Below, in pieces: positions 1-9,632 of a stretch of 64,000 nucleotides of DNA. The number at the start of each line of letters is the position of its first letter. Position 1 is the first letter of the stretch. Source of the DNA: Dryas octopetala. Lineage: Eukaryota > Streptophyta > Magnoliopsida > Rosales > Rosaceae. Both the position numbers and the translations under genes were made by a program. The stretch is taken from contig OY992833.1 in assembly GCA_963921425.1 (NCBI GenBank), forward strand, positions 9,403,738-9,467,737, in the 5' to 3' direction. The notes beneath the pieces were generated by a model. That model saw only the letters and a program-made list of their open reading frames with translations, had not been told where the DNA came from and searched no databases.

Positions 1-2157
1 GTTGCATGGATTCCTACTTCAACGCTAGAAGGGATGCCAAGAAGAAGTGTGAGAAAGTTGCGCTCATTGTTTTTGAATGATGACAAGGTCCTTAAAAGCA
101 TCTTCCCAAGGTTTAGAGCTTTGCGTGTTTTAAATTTATATAAGGTTGATATTGATGAGTTGCCAATTTCAATTGGTGAATTGAGACACTTGAGGAATTT
201 GGACGTCGCGAGAACAAGAATCAAAGCACTCCCCAAATCTATTGGAAAGCTCTATAAGCTGCAGACATTAAGAATGGATTGTGACAATCTCAAAAAGTTT
301 CCCAAGGAACTGGAAAATTTGATCAACTTGAGGCATGTTTATTTTAAAAAGTATGTTGAAGTTCCATTTCGGATGAGGCGATTGACTCATCTGCAAACAT
401 TATCTCATTATACTCTGGGTGGGGCGACAAGTTATGGAATTGAGGAGCTGGGTGACTTAGACCAATTGAAAGGTGAATTAATTATAAGAAATTTGCAACT
501 TGTGAGAAATGGAGAAGAAGCGAAGAAAGCTAATTTAGTGGGGAAAGCAAGCATACGCCAGTTCAGATTTGAATGGACGGATGACAGGCAACGCAGCAAC
601 AATGACAAGGATGTATTAGAAGGCCTCCAACCGCCCTGTAATCTGGAAAGCTTAAGGATTGACAACTTTATGGGTGCTAAATTTGCATCATGGATGATGA
701 GTGGGCTGCCACTCAATTTGAAAAAGATTAACTTAAGGAATTGCGGGGAATGTGAAGAAATCCCAATGCTTGGTCATTTGCCAAATCTTATACATGTTGA
801 GATTTACAATATGGCTAAGCTAAAATGCCTGGGAGTTGAATTTTATGGGTATAACAGTGTTTCCGGTACAACTAGTACGACAAGGAATGAGACAAGGGCT
901 TTGTTTCCAGCATTGAAAACCTTGAAAATTCGTGAGTGTGGGATGCTAAGTGAATGGATGGAAGTGGTAGTGATGCCTACAGAAAAAGTAGTTGTGTTTC
1001 CCTGCCTTGAGAAGTTGACTCTATACGGTTGTTGGCAATTGAGAAATGCTCCCAGCCATTTTCCATCTCTCAAGAAGTTGAAGATAGATGGTATTCACAA
1101 TGCAAGGCCAATAGAAAATATTATGAGCAGTCAACTAACCACTCTCACTTCCCTCAAAATAAGAAATGTTGAGGAGCTTATTTCTTTGCCGGAAAGGATG
1201 TTTGAAAACAACCAGAATCTTCAGTGGCTGTATATTGGTCGTTGTCAGAAGCTGAGGCATTTACCTGATGGGCTAGACACAGTCCTTCTTGAGGAGCTGA
1301 CTATATATGACTGTCGTAGGCTAGAGTCGATTCCAATTACACAGGGCATCCCATCTCTCCGCATATTTGATATTTGGGGTTGTGAGAAATTATCAAGCCT
1401 GCCGAGTGGGTTACAAGACTGCACCTCTCTTCAGACATTGAATATATCTAGTTGCGCTAATCTGACATTGAATATATCTAGTTGCGCTAATTTGACGTCA
1501 ATTCACAATCTCACATCCCTTCGTGTGTTGTGTATTGGAAATTGTGATGGATTACCGAGTGGGCTTGAATCCTGTACTTCTCTTGAGAGGTTGTCAATCG
1601 TGTCCTGCGGCAATCTGATATCAGTGGCAGAAGACGTATCCAAGTTGCAATCTCTTTCCTCTCTCACAATATACGGTTGTGGGAAATTACAATATTTGCC
1701 ATTGGGCCTACATTGTCTCACTCGTTTGAAAGATATGGACATTGGAATGTTCTGGGAGGAGCTGGATTCTTTCCCCAATTTTGAGGTTATACCACAACTA
1801 AAACAATTAACGTTGCGGGGGTGGCCTAAGCTCAAGTCTCTGCCCCAACAAATTCAACACTTCACTTCTCTAACATTTTTGTGGATAAAATCTTTTGACG
1901 GAGTGGAGGCTTTTCCAGACTGGTTGGGCAGACTTACATCTCTTGCCTACCTGAGATTTGAGAATTGTAAAAATCTGATGTACCTACCTACAGCCAAAGC
2001 TATGAAACGCCTCACCAACTTAGAAGTGCTAAAGATTGAACGATGTCCCCGTCTAAAGGAAAGATGCACCCAAGGGAGCGGCCCAGAATGGCACAAGATT
2101 TCTCACATTCCGACAATCATTGGTAATTTTTTTTTTTCTCAAATCAATTATTCATGA
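1..2157 (+). CDS. CNL disease-resistance protein, LRR region (5' part outside window)
   Basis: The reading frame is open from base 1 to a TGA at 2155-2157 (718 codons). It matches the LRR half of the complete CNL gene at 52253-57906 almost residue for residue, base 1 aligning with 55807. It holds only the leucine-rich repeats (LPxSIGxLxxLRxLxL-type units) and the typical C-terminal end '[11 protein letters not shown]'. In this family the LRR domain controls activation and effector specificity of a cytoplasmic NLR; NB-ARC and CC should lie left of the window. The first ATG in frame, at base 34, is internal and not the true start. Two differences from the sister copy stand out: a 30-bp in-frame duplication at 1435-1494, and a longer C-terminus with a T-run after a potential splice donor near 2124. 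No frameshift is seen, so the visible part could be functional; the full gene cannot be judged. Confidence 0.9.
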   Translation, partial: VAWIPTSTLEGMPRRSVRKLRSLFLNDDKVLKSIFPRFRALRVLNLYKVDIDELPISIGELRHLRNLDVARTRIKALPKSIGKLYKLQTLRMDCDNLKKFPKELENLINLRHVYFKKYVEVPFRMRRLTHLQTLSHYTLGGATSYGIEELGDLDQLKGELIIRNLQLVRNGEEAKKANLVGKASIRQFRFEWTDDRQRSNNDKDVLEGLQPPCNLESLRIDNFMGAKFASWMMSGLPLNLKKINLRNCGECEEIPMLGHLPNLIHVEIYNMAKLKCLGVEFYGYNSVSGTTSTTRNETRALFPALKTLKIRECGMLSEWMEVVVMPTEKVVVFPCLEKLTLYGCWQLRNAPSHFPSLKKLKIDGIHNARPIENIMSSQLTTLTSLKIRNVEELISLPERMFENNQNLQWLYIGRCQKLRHLPDGLDTVLLEELTIYDCRRLESIPITQGIPSLRIFDIWGCEKLSSLPSGLQDCTSLQTLNISSCANLTLNISSCANLTSIHNLTSLRVLCIGNCDGLPSGLESCTSLERLSIVSCGNLISVAEDVSKLQSLSSLTIYGCGKLQYLPLGLHCLTRLKDMDIGMFWEELDSFPNFEVIPQLKQLTLRGWPKLKSLPQQIQHFTSLTFLWIKSFDGVEAFPDWLGRLTSLAYLRFENCKNLMYLPTAKAMKRLTNLEVLKIERCPRLKERCTQGSGPEWHKISHIPTIIGNFFFSQINYS
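1435..1494 (+). repeat. 30-bp in-frame tandem duplication within LRR
   Basis: Two adjacent 30-bp units (1435-1464, 1465-1494) differ at one base and encode the same ten residues, LNISSCANLT, twice. The sister gene has a single unit, so the duplication arose in this copy and lengthens one LRR by ten residues. Confidence 0.93.
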
Positions 2158-2279
2158 TTCTCTTGACAGAAATGTCATTCCCCACTACAAAACATTTAAA
2201 AGCAGTATGCGATTGTTATCTTTATATTTTATTTCCTTTCTTCAGCACTTGACTAAACCTTATGACTAAACCTTAACAG

Positions 2280-2378
2280 GTTTGGACGACAATTAGACAA
2301 TCTGCAAGATGTACGTACCGGGGAGTACTGTCAAGTGGAAAGAGCAAGTGATGTGCAATAGGTGCAAACTTAGTCCAG
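2280..2378 (+). other. Exon-like cassette 1 (CxxC peptide)
   Basis: A 99-bp piece lies between an acceptor (TTAACAG) and a donor (CCAG/GTACTT). One frame reads TVKWKEQVMCNRCKLSP at its end. It is the first of four related cassettes after the LRR exon; the right duplicate is near 58028-58122. Confidence 0.45.
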
Positions 2379-2440
2379 GTACTTCTGGCCCGATAAACCA
2401 CATGATGAGATTAACCTTTCTTTTAGACCAAATAAACTAG

Positions 2441-3330
2441 ATTTCTCACATTCCAAATATTCTAGGTATTTTGTTTTTTCTCAAATCAATTAATTATTCA
2501 TGATTTGTTCAATTTTGTGCGTGTCACGTTTTACTTTAAATACAGATTCTCATGAAATGATTTTCATTCTCCACTACAAAACATTTCAAAGCAGTGTGCG
2601 ATTATTGTTGAGAAAATGGTTTTTGAAGCATTTTAGAAAGAAACTTGTTTATGGGTCCGTATCTTTTTTCTTTATTACAGCATTTGACCAAACATCTTCT
2701 GCAGATACCTCACAAACCATCTTCTACCATTGTTGAATACTCGTGCTTTCATCTTTCATCAGAAAGATGCGCCCAGGGAGAGTATGTGCCCCAGTGGCAT
2801 GTGCAAGATTACTTTCATCCTAATTGCTTGAAGTTTTGCGTTGTTGCACGAAGTAAGATTTCCAAACCACTACCTCCTCTTCTTTTTTGATGTTCCTCTT
2901 TGATTAGATTTAACTAGCTTTTCAATGTTTTGTACTCTTCTGATGTTCCTAATTTGTTGGTTTTCAGGTGGCTCTTACTCAATTGGAAGAACATGTGATG
3001 TGCGTAGACGCAAACTAAGTGCAGGTACTTGAGTTCCCTTTCCCCTCCGTCACTGCATAGTTGTACAAGTTAATTGGTGACAGTAAGTCATGAGAATTTC
3101 CCTAATAATCATATTATACATTTCTATAAAATTATAACATTAATTGATTCCAACAAAAAAAAAAAACATTGATCACTTACTGGAATCATTTATTCCAATT
3201 ATTCACAGGTTTAGCTGGGGTCCTTATAATTTTAGATATTTACTTTCTCAAGAAATATTGCATTGATTTTTGTAAATAATATACATATGTACTTGTGTTG
3301 TTCTCAAGCTAGCTTGAGTCCTCTTAGTTC
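2441..3330 (+). repeat. Degenerate tandem copy of CNL 3' end, unit 1
   Basis: The unit begins with an LRR-exon end (ATTTCTCACATTCCAAATATT then a GT donor). It contains the CATTCTCCACTACAAAAC block, cassette 2 and the GGTTTAGCTGGGGTCC block. The order matches that of 3712-5060. Confidence 0.6.
2968..3024 (+). other. Exon-like cassette 2 (CxxC peptide family)
   Basis: A 57-bp piece follows TTGGTTTTCAG and ends GCAG/GTACTT. One frame begins VALTQLEEHVMC and then shifts relative to the other cassettes before a stop. It is duplicated near 58706-58761. Confidence 0.45.
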
Positions 3331-4432
3331 TAAAGGGATTTAACAGTCAAATTCCTCCATTGATATCTTTGCAATCAAATGTATTCATTCTGTGCTGATT
3401 TTATGTTTTGAGCATAAATTTATAGTGCTTTTTTTGTGCAATTAATTACACAATATGTTCCCATCAAGGAATTATCTTTTCTTTTAAATAAAATAAACCA
3501 TATTTAATTATTCTTAATCTTAACAGCATCCAGAGTTAAGAAACCTGAGTTATTTACAAGATAAGCTCCACAGTTTGAAAAGTTGATGATAAGTTATTTA
3601 CAAATTATTTTTTGGAGATTGGACTGCATCCATTCTAAGTATGCGCACGCGGTCTTGGAGGATTTACAAACATTTAATTGATTAGATGCACCAATGAGAT
3701 CAGCGTCCGGGTGGCCCAAAATTTCTCATATTCCAAGAATGAAGTGTAAGTTTAATTCTTCCTCAAATTAATAATATATGATTTGTTCTGATCTCTCCCA
3801 TTTTCATCTAGTTATTCAACTTATTGGCTATCTTATTGTTTATCTCGTTTGTCTTGTTTAATTAGCTTACCCACTGGTGACTGAAACCATTTATCTTTAG
3901 CTGCCTGTCATGTTTTCTTCTTCTTTATTTTTTTGTTTTTAACTACAAAATAATTTCATGATAGGAATTTCATTCCCTGCAACTAAACAATTCAAAGTAG
4001 TGTGTGATTGTTGTTGTGAAAAAGCTCTTTGAATCTTTTAAAAAGAATAAAACTTGGTTATCCTTAATTATATTTTCTCTTTTCCTTGGCATTGACCAAA
4101 TTTAACATCTTAAATCAGGAATTTCCTGAGACAGATGATTGAAGCTATGGGATGCATAGCAAAGAACAAACCACATTAGTTGGATATCCATTGCTTTCAT
4201 TCTAGTTATAAGTACAACAAATTCCTAATTTCTCCAAGTTTTGCATTGAAGAAATGTAAGCTTTTTGAACCACCACCTCCTATTCTCTTCTGATGTTCCT
4301 CTGTTGTTTGATTCGATCAGGTCTTCAATGCATTATACTTTGCTCTATCTTTTCCTTATCCATATACTTATAATATATCTTGTTCTCCCAATGAAATAAA
4401 TATTTGTTTCAGCATAATTTGTAGGTTTTCAG

Positions 4433-4492
4433 GAGGCTCTTACTCAATTGAAAAAAAAGTTCATGTTCAATAGGTGCAAACTGAGTCTATAG
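4433..4492 (+). other. Exon-like cassette 3 (CxxC-like peptide family)
   Basis: This 60-bp piece follows GTAGGTTTTCAG. It reads EALTQLKKKFMFNRCKLSL and then TAG. The donor GT seen after the other cassettes is missing here. It is duplicated near 60208-60267. Confidence 0.4.
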
Positions 4493-4727
4493 AAGAGCTT
4501 CTGATTTTTGACCGTCCCTATCAGCACCAAGGAGAGCAGCCCAGGTCACAATTGCTTGAAGCTCCGCATATATGGTAGCACAAAGTAAGATTTCCAAACC
4601 ACTAGTTTTTCAGTGCTTTGTACTCTTCTCTTGCCTTTGCTCTATCTTTTACTTGTGTATGTACTTCCTAGGATTTTTTTTCCAGATAGCATCTACTATT
4701 ATTTTGCCATAATTTTTTGGTTTTCAG

Positions 4728-4785
4728 CAGCCTCTTACTCAATTGGAAGAACATGTGATGAGCACTAAGTGCAAACTCCTTCTAG
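4728..4785 (+). other. Exon-like cassette 4 (CxxC-like peptide family)
   Basis: A 58-bp piece lies between TTGGTTTTCAG and TCTAG/GTACTT. It reads approximately PLTQLEEHVMSTKCKLLL. The right-hand copy near 60504-60560 keeps the pattern VVCNKCKLLL. Confidence 0.45.
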
Positions 4786-5341
4786 GTACTTCAGTTCCCT
4801 TTCCCCTGCATCTCACTGCATATAATCATCATATTATACATTTCCATATAATCATTTCCGTATTTTTATAGTTGACTTGTATTCACATATTTATATACTT
4901 AACTTATATCATTTCCATATGTACTTGACTTGTATTCACAGGTTTTATATTTGTATCCACAGGTTTAGCTCGAGTCCTTATCATTTGAGATTTTTTTTTC
5001 TAAGATATGTTGTGTTGATTTTGTTAAATAATAGACATTTGTTTCTGTCGTTCTCAAGTTGGCTAGCCACCTATTTTGATATCATGTTCCTTTTTAAATT
5101 AAGCTCTTGCATGATGCTTAGAATTATATGTGTTATTACAATGCATATGAATATGTTCTAAGGCATGTTGGACATGTTTTTATGGCACAGATTGTTACAA
5201 GGCAATGCTTGTCGGTATCTGTGGGTTCTTTATTACACTTCTTGGTAGACCACTTGTTTAAGGTAATCTATTGTCTATATGGAAAATATTTTTAACTGTT
5301 AATTTCATTATTTCTATTTTTGGTTTTTTGGTTAGGTGGGC

Positions 5342-5343
<2 letters not shown>

Positions 5344-5390
<47 letters not shown>

Positions 5391-5472
5391 TGTGTGTGTG
5401 TGTATGTGTGAGAGAGACAGAGAGGGAGAGAGTGTGTGTGTATGCAAGAGAGAGAGAGAGAGAGAGAGAGAG
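5344..5472. repeat. Compound (AG)n/(TG)n microsatellite
   Basis: Runs of AG, then TG, then AG. The homologous tract at 61120-61246 differs in repeat number, as expected for slippage. Confidence 0.97.
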
Positions 5473-6769
5473 CAAGGAAATTACACTGTAAGGGCGCATG
5501 AGCTGTTGTAAAATTGAATAGAACAAAGAATTGGAAGTGACAAAGAAAAAGGAATTTAAGGAATGCAGTCAGCAGTCTCTGTTGCACAATTCGATTGATG
5601 CAAACATGCAGCATTTTGAACCCACCAGGGCCTTCATCATGTCCAAGCATAAAAGTGGTTTCCTACAAACTTTGTTGGTATTTGTATGCTTGCAAGTTGC
5701 AACAATCAACAGATATATACATCTTAAGCATCACTGTTCTCACCGACTCTCTATTAGTGCATGTGTGTGTTTGTGTTAACTCATGCCTTGTAATTTGAAA
5801 CATTTTGCAGCTCTTGGAGATATTTTGAACAACTTCAGGACCTCATTGATTTGGCAGTGTGGCCAGAGAATCTATCATGATTTTATCACTCAACCTATGT
5901 GAAGATGTGCTGAGGGGAGTGTCTCAGTTGCTGAAAACTTCTTATTCAAATCATTTGTAAACTTTCGATCACTTGCACCTCCACTTTTCTTTTGGTGTTT
6001 CTGTTTGATTAGTTAATTTAGTTTTTATTTGTACTTTCTGGTTGCATTCTGTTCTTCTCTAGTCTCTATTTAACATTTTTTTGTGTGTTAATATCCAATA
6101 TGCATTTTGTTTTTTCAATTGGCTTTAATTATTATGTTGGACATGATTTGTAGGTAACTTGAAAGGAAGAACTGTGCAATACATAGTGCACTGCAGGTAC
6201 ACTATATGCAATCACTATTTGGGCCCTAGTTTCAGTGTTCCTTTTATAGAAGGTTTTATGGTCTTGGTTGCAGGTTACAGAATAATGGCCCCTAGGCCTA
6301 CAGTTTATACCTTCACCAGCATTATTACCGAGTCTAATTTGGTCCTACGTCGTGTACTTGTAGTAGTGCAAGAAATCAGGTACAACAATCTGCAGTTCCA
6401 AGCTTTTCACCATCATTTGAAAAATTAAAAGTTATTCTATACATCTCTTGTTTAGTTGTTTTGATGTTATTTTTGACCAGGCAGAGTCAGGAATCATGAG
6501 AAATTCCTATGCATGTGTCATGCCTAGCACTTCCATTCATGTTTGGTTCTCATATTGATTTGGACAAACTGGCAAGCTAGATCCCTTTAATTGCAACACA
6601 AACTTATGTTAACACTGCATCACCAAATCCAGTTATATTCTTATGGGTTTTCAACTTTGCATCAAATGCATAATTGCATTGCTCCTTTTGAGAGCCCTTT
6701 AAAGGGCACGAAAAATACCCAGAATTTGGTGCAATGTGGACCAACATGGTGTGCGTGGTGGCCACAATT

Positions 6770-6770
<1 letters not shown>

Positions 6771-6808
<38 letters not shown>
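6771..6808. repeat. (AG)n microsatellite
   Basis: Nineteen AG units. The duplicate near 62550 has only about four, so this tract expanded or contracted after duplication. Confidence 0.97.
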
Positions 6809-6809
<1 letters not shown>

Positions 6810-7259
6810 ATCAAAAATGGATAAACCCAAATTCAAAAACAGAGCAAAGGAAACAACCCCATCAGGAACCTTGTTCCTCCCTCGATAAATATGATTCTCA
6901 CAACACCATCAGCACCATCTGCACTTAAGAAGTGCATGACAGGCTTCCAACAGAGTGGCAAGAGTAGATTAATCAGGTGGCCAAGATTTTTATAAAGGTT
7001 CAAAATGGCAGAATGTCTAAAAGTAGAGGGGTAATTTAGAATTAGGAAAAATGTATGGTTCAATTAATCAATTCCCTTTAGAATTAGCATAGGTGTTAAT
7101 TTAATTAGATTTAGGGCTTTTATCTATCGAATAAATAACTCGGCAATTCATGAGATTTAGAAGGTTGAGAAGATTTGTCCCTCGTCGTTAGAAGGTTGAG
7201 ATTTAGGTATCAGTCTCTTCCGAAGCATTTAATTTTTTTATAAAATTCCATTTTGTTTA

Positions 7260-8501
7260 GGGTTTCTGAGTCTGCAGATGTTGCCTTTAAGGTCAGTTTG
7301 TGTTTGGTTCTCCTGAATTTTAGTAAAATAAACGGAAATTGATATTTTCATTCTGAAATTCCAGGATTGGAGCAAATGGACATGGAAGGGTGCGAATCAA
7401 GCAACAAGAAGAGGAGTCGAGGGAAAGGATACTAGAAATATTGATGACTTGAAGCGCTCCAGGACCAATACTAGTGATGATGTTGTAAAACAAAGAGACA
7501 TCGAATCTACACGCATTCTGAAGTAAGTAAATCTTCCTTTATGTTCTAATTTGTGCAATTTTTGGCTCAGAACGTGTATTTCATATACAATATGCATAAT
7601 ATGCTTGGGCTCTGGTTGTTGATTATTTTCAATCAACATCATTTTTGTTTTAAACTGAATTACATGATTTGAATGGAAGACAGAGATGATGGTATTGATA
7701 GTATGTGATCATTCTTCTTCTGGGAATCAACTGTCAGTTTATTATTTTACAACCTTAATTGATACTGATTGTATTTTGTAATTAATTTTCTTATTCAGAA
7801 CAAAGGAACAGAGATTGGAGAAGAAAGCACAAGGCGTCTCTGAGGTTTTAGCATGGGTTAGTAGCAGTCCAGAGCTCAAGGAGAAAATGAATTCTGAAGA
7901 CGAGAAAGCTGAACTTACTGTTGATATTGCAAATGAAATGGTCCATGAAGTTGCAGTCAGAAAAGGCTTAGCAGGTGTGCTGAAGCTGTTTAAAGAACGA
8001 GGATACCTCAAAGAAAGAATGGATGAGCCTGGTGGATGGACTGAAGTTAAAGATGTGGATGAGCACAAACACCCTGCTACTGAAGATAAGGACGAGATAG
8101 TTTCCGATGGAACTATCCATGAAGGCTTATTATGCGTTCTGAATCTGCTTGAAGAGCGAGCAGCCCTCAGAAAAGGTATTGCTCGTCCACCTAATGTCTA
8201 TCAAGAAGTGGATAGCATTGAGAGAACTGTTGAATTTGGCCAAACTGTAAGTTCTCCAGTCCAGTTCCTTTACAATATGTTACATGTTTATATGGTTTAA
8301 CATTGTTACATGAGAGTGATTATGGTCCTAGAATTGTATTACACATTTTCATGTTTGCTTAATTAATGATTATGTTGCATTATTTCTGCTATATGTGCTG
8401 ACATATTACCTTTTTTTCACCAGTTGACACCAAAGGAAGCCTTTCGGATGCTTAGTCATCAGTTCCATGGGAGGGGTCGAAACCTTTTCAAGCGACTGTG
8501 A
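7260..8501 (+). pseudogene. Chimeric SART-1/DOT2-like gene fragment
   Basis: SART-1 (DOT2 in plants) is a U4/U6.U5 tri-snRNP splicing factor. A collinear exon set can be read: an end at about 7291, then 7365-7522, 7799-8246 and 8424-8501, joined in frame by GT-AG introns and ending in TGA. The third exon reads EKKAQGVSEVLAWV, then HEVAVRKGLAGVLKL, MDEPGGWTEVKDVDEHK, DGTIHEGLLCVLNLLEER and SIERTVEFGQT. The last exon reads LTPKEAFRMLSHQFHGRG. These resemble separate SART-1 segments brought together: most of the central part is missing, and the HEVAV..GLxGxLKLL segment appears twice. Splice sites are intact here, so a short chimeric transcript is possible. The protein would be about 230 aa, against roughly 800-900 aa for a normal SART-1. 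The start is not identified. Family assignment rests on recalled motifs. Confidence 0.65.
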
Positions 8502-8556
8502 GGAATAAAGAGCCCTCTGTCTATTTACTTACAAGCATTGATCAGTACGTTGTACA
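8331..8556 (+). other. Last intron/exon of SART-1-like gene and flank
   Basis: This holds the end of the last intron, the terminal exon (8424-8501) and about 55 bp of flank up to the solo-LTR target site. The corresponding right-hand sequence lies beyond the window. Confidence 0.7.
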
Positions 8557-9239
8557 CATGTTGTAACACCCCGATCCTAGGGCCCAAAAATACACTGAAA
8601 CTTTGTCTTTTAAACCTCTTTTCAAAGAATGAGCCATGCACTTAACATAATAATCCCAAAACATTTATGTAAAATTTTCTGTATAAAATCAGTTAAATCA
8701 AATTAAAGTGGGTCCCACTGCCTCTTCTTCTCCTCACTGCCTCCTCAGCCTGCTTAACCTGCAAAACACTAACAACCACACTGCACCATACACATGGTAC
8801 ACCGGATCATTTAAACAAACAACCCGGTAAGCTCACTAGAGCTCGTATAAGTGAAATGACATAATAATAATTGTACTCTGACAAATCAATTGCATAATCA
8901 TAAACCATTAACCTCAACCTCAATCATTCACATCCTAATTAATATCCTCAATGCATAGACACCATCATTTCCGTCCTCACGATTCAAGCTTAGATTTCAC
9001 TAAATCCTAGTAAACAAATGCAATACAAGCAACCCAACAACCATCTATCTAATTTCACACACTTCGTTTCTTGGAGATCCTCCAGCTTTATAACTACTCT
9101 CAAAAATCTCCTTTCAAAATCATTTTTAAATCCCCTTAACCGTAAATCAAGCTCTGAACTGAATTTATCCTTGGAAACTGATATCTCGAAACACTTATTC
9201 TTAAAACTCACATCATCCTCGTACCTGTACTGTAGACAA

Positions 9240-9632
9240 TGTCCTGGCCACAATCCCGCGCTCGGGCAGGCTCAAATCCTAGCCACAATCTCGTACAGAT
9301 GACCCTTCCGCACGAGCAGGCTCGTATCCTGGCCACAATCTCGTACGGATGACCCTTCCGCACGAGCAGGCTCGTATCCTGGCCACAATCTCGTACGGAG
9401 GGGTCACTCCATACGAGCAGGCTCATATCCTAGCCACAATCTCATACGGAGGGGTCTCTCCGTACGAGCAGGCTCGTATCCTAGCCACAATCTCATACGG
9501 AGGGGTCTCTCCGTACGAGCAGGCTCGTATCCTAGCCACAATCTCATACGGAGGGGTCTCTCCGTACGAGCAGGCTCGTATCCTAGCCACAATCTCATAC
9601 GGAGGGGTCTCTCCGTACGAGCAGGCTCGTCC
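9240..9632. repeat. 50-51-bp tandem array inside the solo LTR
   Basis: Anchors 'GCAGGCTC' occur at 9266, 9316, 9366, 9417, 9468, 9519, 9570 and 9621. The first spacings are 50 bp and the rest 51 bp; the later units are nearly identical. Each unit holds an inverted pair around GGGGTCTC (TACGGAG / CTCCGTA), so each unit can form a hairpin. A period of 51 bp is 17 codons, which keeps frames open on both strands and creates spurious ORFs. Confidence 0.95.

Larger units (their letters stand above)
3712..5060 (+). repeat. Degenerate tandem copy of CNL 3' end, unit 2
   Basis: This is the same order of blocks as 2441-3330: an ISHIP-coding end at about 3719, the CATTCCCTGCAACTAAAC block near 3970, a cassette (here two, 3 and 4), and GGTTTAGCTCGAGTCC near 4962. 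Confidence 0.6.
2158..7240 (+). other. Non-coding CNL 3' tail with repeated exon-like pieces
   Basis: There is no long ORF. The stretch is made of degenerate copies of the gene's own 3' end. The LRR-exon end (ISHIP coding) recurs at about 2441 and 3715. A motif starting CATTCYCYRCWACWAAAC recurs near 2174, 2565 and 3970. The 'GGTTTAGCT..GGTCCTTAT' segment recurs near 3208 and 4962. Splice-like signals (TTTTCAG, AG/GTACTT) flank several short pieces. It is probably a spliced 3' UTR and/or decayed coding exons. From about 5160 to 7240 I see only microsatellites and unique AT-rich DNA. Confidence 0.6.
1..8330 (+). repeat. Segmental duplication, left copy (CNL LRR + tail + SART-1-like)
   Basis: Bases 1-8330 align collinearly and in the same orientation with 55807-64000, about 136 bp shorter there. 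Identity is high throughout, including non-coding DNA. The main differences are small indels: a roughly 50-bp segment at about 59917-59967 absent here, a longer (AG)n tract here at 6771-6808, and a deletion at 63274 in the right copy. Both ends of the match are window edges, so the true duplication is longer. Confidence 0.93.

Noticed and set aside
5258-5650. ORFs rich in RERERE, LSLSLS or CVCVCV over microsatellites (also 22133, 38180-38730, 61033)
   Set aside because: They are low-complexity translations of (AG)n, (CT)n and (TG)n and have no conserved flanks.
6159-6428. 89-aa ORF near the SART-1-like gene
   Set aside because: The right copy is interrupted, there is no recognisable domain, and it ends in AT-rich tail sequence.
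9240-9632. CRISPR-like repeat spacing
   Set aside because: There are no unique spacers between the repeats, it is plain tandem repetition, and the genome is eukaryotic.
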